Below are positions 63,104 to 64,000 of a stretch of DNA of 64,000 bases, in pieces (positions within the stretch are counted from its first letter, which is position 1; each line of letters starts with the position of its first letter). The DNA is from Alteromonas australica. Its GTDB lineage: Bacteria; Pseudomonadota; Gammaproteobacteria; Enterobacterales; Alteromonadaceae. Made by a program: the position numbers and the translations under genes. The notes under the pieces are model-generated. The model was not told the origin of the DNA, made no database searches, and was given only the letters and a program-made list of their open reading frames with translations. The stretch lies in NCBI RefSeq assembly GCF_000730385.1, contig NZ_CP008849.1, positions 3,100,001-3,164,000 of the forward strand. The letters run 5' to 3'.

Positions 63104-63182
63104 TAATGTGACCTTTAAGCGCAAACTAATTGTGGAACTAGCCGCTATTAACGAAATTTTAACGAGTATTTTTTACCACGTC

Positions 63183-63213
63183 TTTGACACCGGTGTCAAA
63201 CCTAGCATATAGT
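63183..63213. promoter_or_regulatory. LacI operator between GH92 and the AGE-family gene
   Basis: TTTGACACCGGTGTCAAA at 63183-63200, a perfect 18-bp palindrome. On the plus strand TTGACA is followed after 18 bp by TATAGT (63208-63213); on the minus strand TTGACA is followed after 17-18 bp by a weaker TAAAAA. One operator can thus control both divergent genes. Confidence 0.85.
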
Positions 63214-63546
63214 AGTTAACAGTCGACACGTTGGCCTCAGTAAATTTGTTAACGCTCGACTAGTCACTTTAATTGGACAAACCAATAAAACCTGAATTCC
63301 TATAGCTTTTGTAAACCCGAAAATGTTTACCACTCAACGATAAAGCCATAATAAATAGACTTATACTGGTGAAAAAAAATGTTATATGAAAGTAAACATT
63401 GCGTTTCTGTACGAGCAAATGATACCTTTTACAAATCGGCTTGACCAATAAAATAGCATTAACAACTATTTTCAGCCATGCTTTAGCAATAACGCCAACA
63501 TCATCCTGTTGTGCTGTTATTTTAGACACGGTTTATAGGTAATAAT
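63201..63546. other. Intergenic region before the AGE-family gene
   Basis: 346 bp without a supported gene. It contains ATTGG-ACAAA-CCAAT (63272-63286) and ATCGGCTTGACCAAT (63435-63449). The latter 15-mer is identical to the one overlapping the gntR start at 34421-34435, so the GntR regulator may also act here. An 86-codon frame on the minus strand has no support. Confidence 0.55.
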
Positions 63547-64000
63547 ATGACCCCTCAACACATAGACAATTTTTACTCGCGCGCGTTCTTACTCAACCAC
63601 AGTGAAAAAATACTGGATTTTTACACGCCTCGGGTGATTGACCCTCAAGGAGGATATTTTCAAAATTATTTTGATGATGGAGAAATATTCGACCCTACAT
63701 ACAAACAGCTGGTGAGTAGTACACGAATTATTGTCAATTTTGCAAGGGCGAGCCAAGTCTTTAATAAACCCAATTATGCCGACATTGCACTGCACGGATT
63801 AGATTTTTTAGAGCAAGCGCATTGGCATGAAGAAACACAGTCGTATGCGTGGACCATTCGCAATCAACAAGCCGAAGACATGACCCAACAAGCTTATGGA
63901 TACGCATTTGTTTTGTTAGCTTATGCCGCTATTCAAAAAGCGGGTCTTAAAGAAGTGACGTCAAACATTGATGCTGTTTTCCAATTACTTGAACGTCGCT
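63547..64000 (+). CDS. AGE-family sugar epimerase/isomerase, mannose isomerase-like (3' end outside window)
   Basis: Partial, first 151 codons. N-acylglucosamine 2-epimerase family, an (alpha/alpha)6-barrel: DFYTPRVIDPQGGYFQNYFD, the conserved Arg in SSTRIIVNFARASQVF, LDFLEQAHWHEE and AEDMTQQAYGYAFVLLAYAA. Such proteins include GlcNAc 2-epimerase, cellobiose 2-epimerase, mannose isomerase and YihS. In this setting (divergent from a GH92 alpha-mannosidase across a shared operator), conversion of free mannose to fructose is the most sensible role. The residues that separate these activities lie partly beyond the window. Confidence 0.85.
   Translation, partial: MTPQHIDNFYSRAFLLNHSEKILDFYTPRVIDPQGGYFQNYFDDGEIFDPTYKQLVSSTRIIVNFARASQVFNKPNYADIALHGLDFLEQAHWHEETQSYAWTIRNQQAEDMTQQAYGYAFVLLAYAAIQKAGLKEVTSNIDAVFQLLERR

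Noticed and set aside
63269-63529. 86-codon open frame on the minus strand between GH92 and the AGE gene
   Set aside because: No ribosome-binding site, unusual hydrophobic/low-complexity composition, and it covers the presumed regulatory region.

Overview
The window looks like chromosome of a marine gammaproteobacterium of the Alteromonadales (Alteromonas/Paraglaciecola-like). Reasons: long TonB-dependent receptors beside glycoside hydrolases and LacI regulators, a non-PTS GlcNAc operon (nagX-nagK-nagB-II-nagA-nagP), moderate GC, and a core block (ygfB-pepP-ubiH-ubiI, 6S RNA, fau, rpiA, serA) whose gene order resembles that of E. coli. I place it from protein and synteny resemblance only. I saw no tRNA or rRNA genes, insertion sequences, phage genes or CRISPR arrays.

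Layout. (A) 1-11065: alpha-GlcNAc utilisation. A lipoprotein alpha-N-acetylglucosaminidase (GH89, cut by the left edge) and a TonB receptor face an operon for import, phosphorylation, deacetylation and deamination of GlcNAc. A LacI-type regulator (NagR-like) lies between them, and two copies of TTGACAACGTTGACA mark its probable operators. (B) 11159-27118: mostly core genes. They are a LysR regulator, an exported M24 peptidase, a DMT permease, the ygfB-pepP-ubiH-ubiI operon, 6S RNA, a ribokinase/nucleoside hydrolase pair placed directly behind 6S RNA, fau, rpiA, serA with a structured leader, two DUF481 outer-membrane proteins, an HDOD protein and a DUF1289 protein. (C) 27405-33062: an RND efflux pump (no outer-membrane factor) with a divergent LysR regulator. 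(D) 33109-38216: mannonate dehydratase ManD, a GntR/FadR-type regulator, a divergent GH92 and a YieH-like phosphatase. (E) 38305-45374: inositol catabolism (iolC-iolD-mmsA, divergent iolR-iolB) with two GGAA-N6-TTCC operators. (F) 45364-64000: a LacI-controlled carbohydrate locus. It holds uxaC-uxuB-thuA, a Gfo/Idh/MocA oxidoreductase, a complete CUT1 ABC importer, a TonB receptor, an exported PHP-domain lipoprotein, a second GH92 and the start of an AGE-family (mannose isomerase-like) gene.

How it fits together. Four near-identical palindromes (TTGACACCGGTGTCAA) sit in front of uxaC, between mocA and the ABC operon, in front of the TonB receptor, and between GH92 and the AGE gene. Each contains a TTGACA that can serve as a -35 element, so region F reads as one regulon. 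UxaC, UxuB and ManD together convert glucuronate to 2-keto-3-deoxygluconate. GH92 plus the AGE protein would release mannose and turn it into fructose. Regions D-F therefore point to a substrate containing alpha-mannose and glucuronic acid, with inositol and alpha-GlcNAc handled by neighbouring but separately regulated modules. Glucuronomannan-type algal polysaccharide is the simplest reading. A glycosylinositol-type glycolipid headgroup (mannose, GlcNAc, glucuronate, inositol, with a PHP phosphoesterase) is a more speculative one that would explain all the modules.
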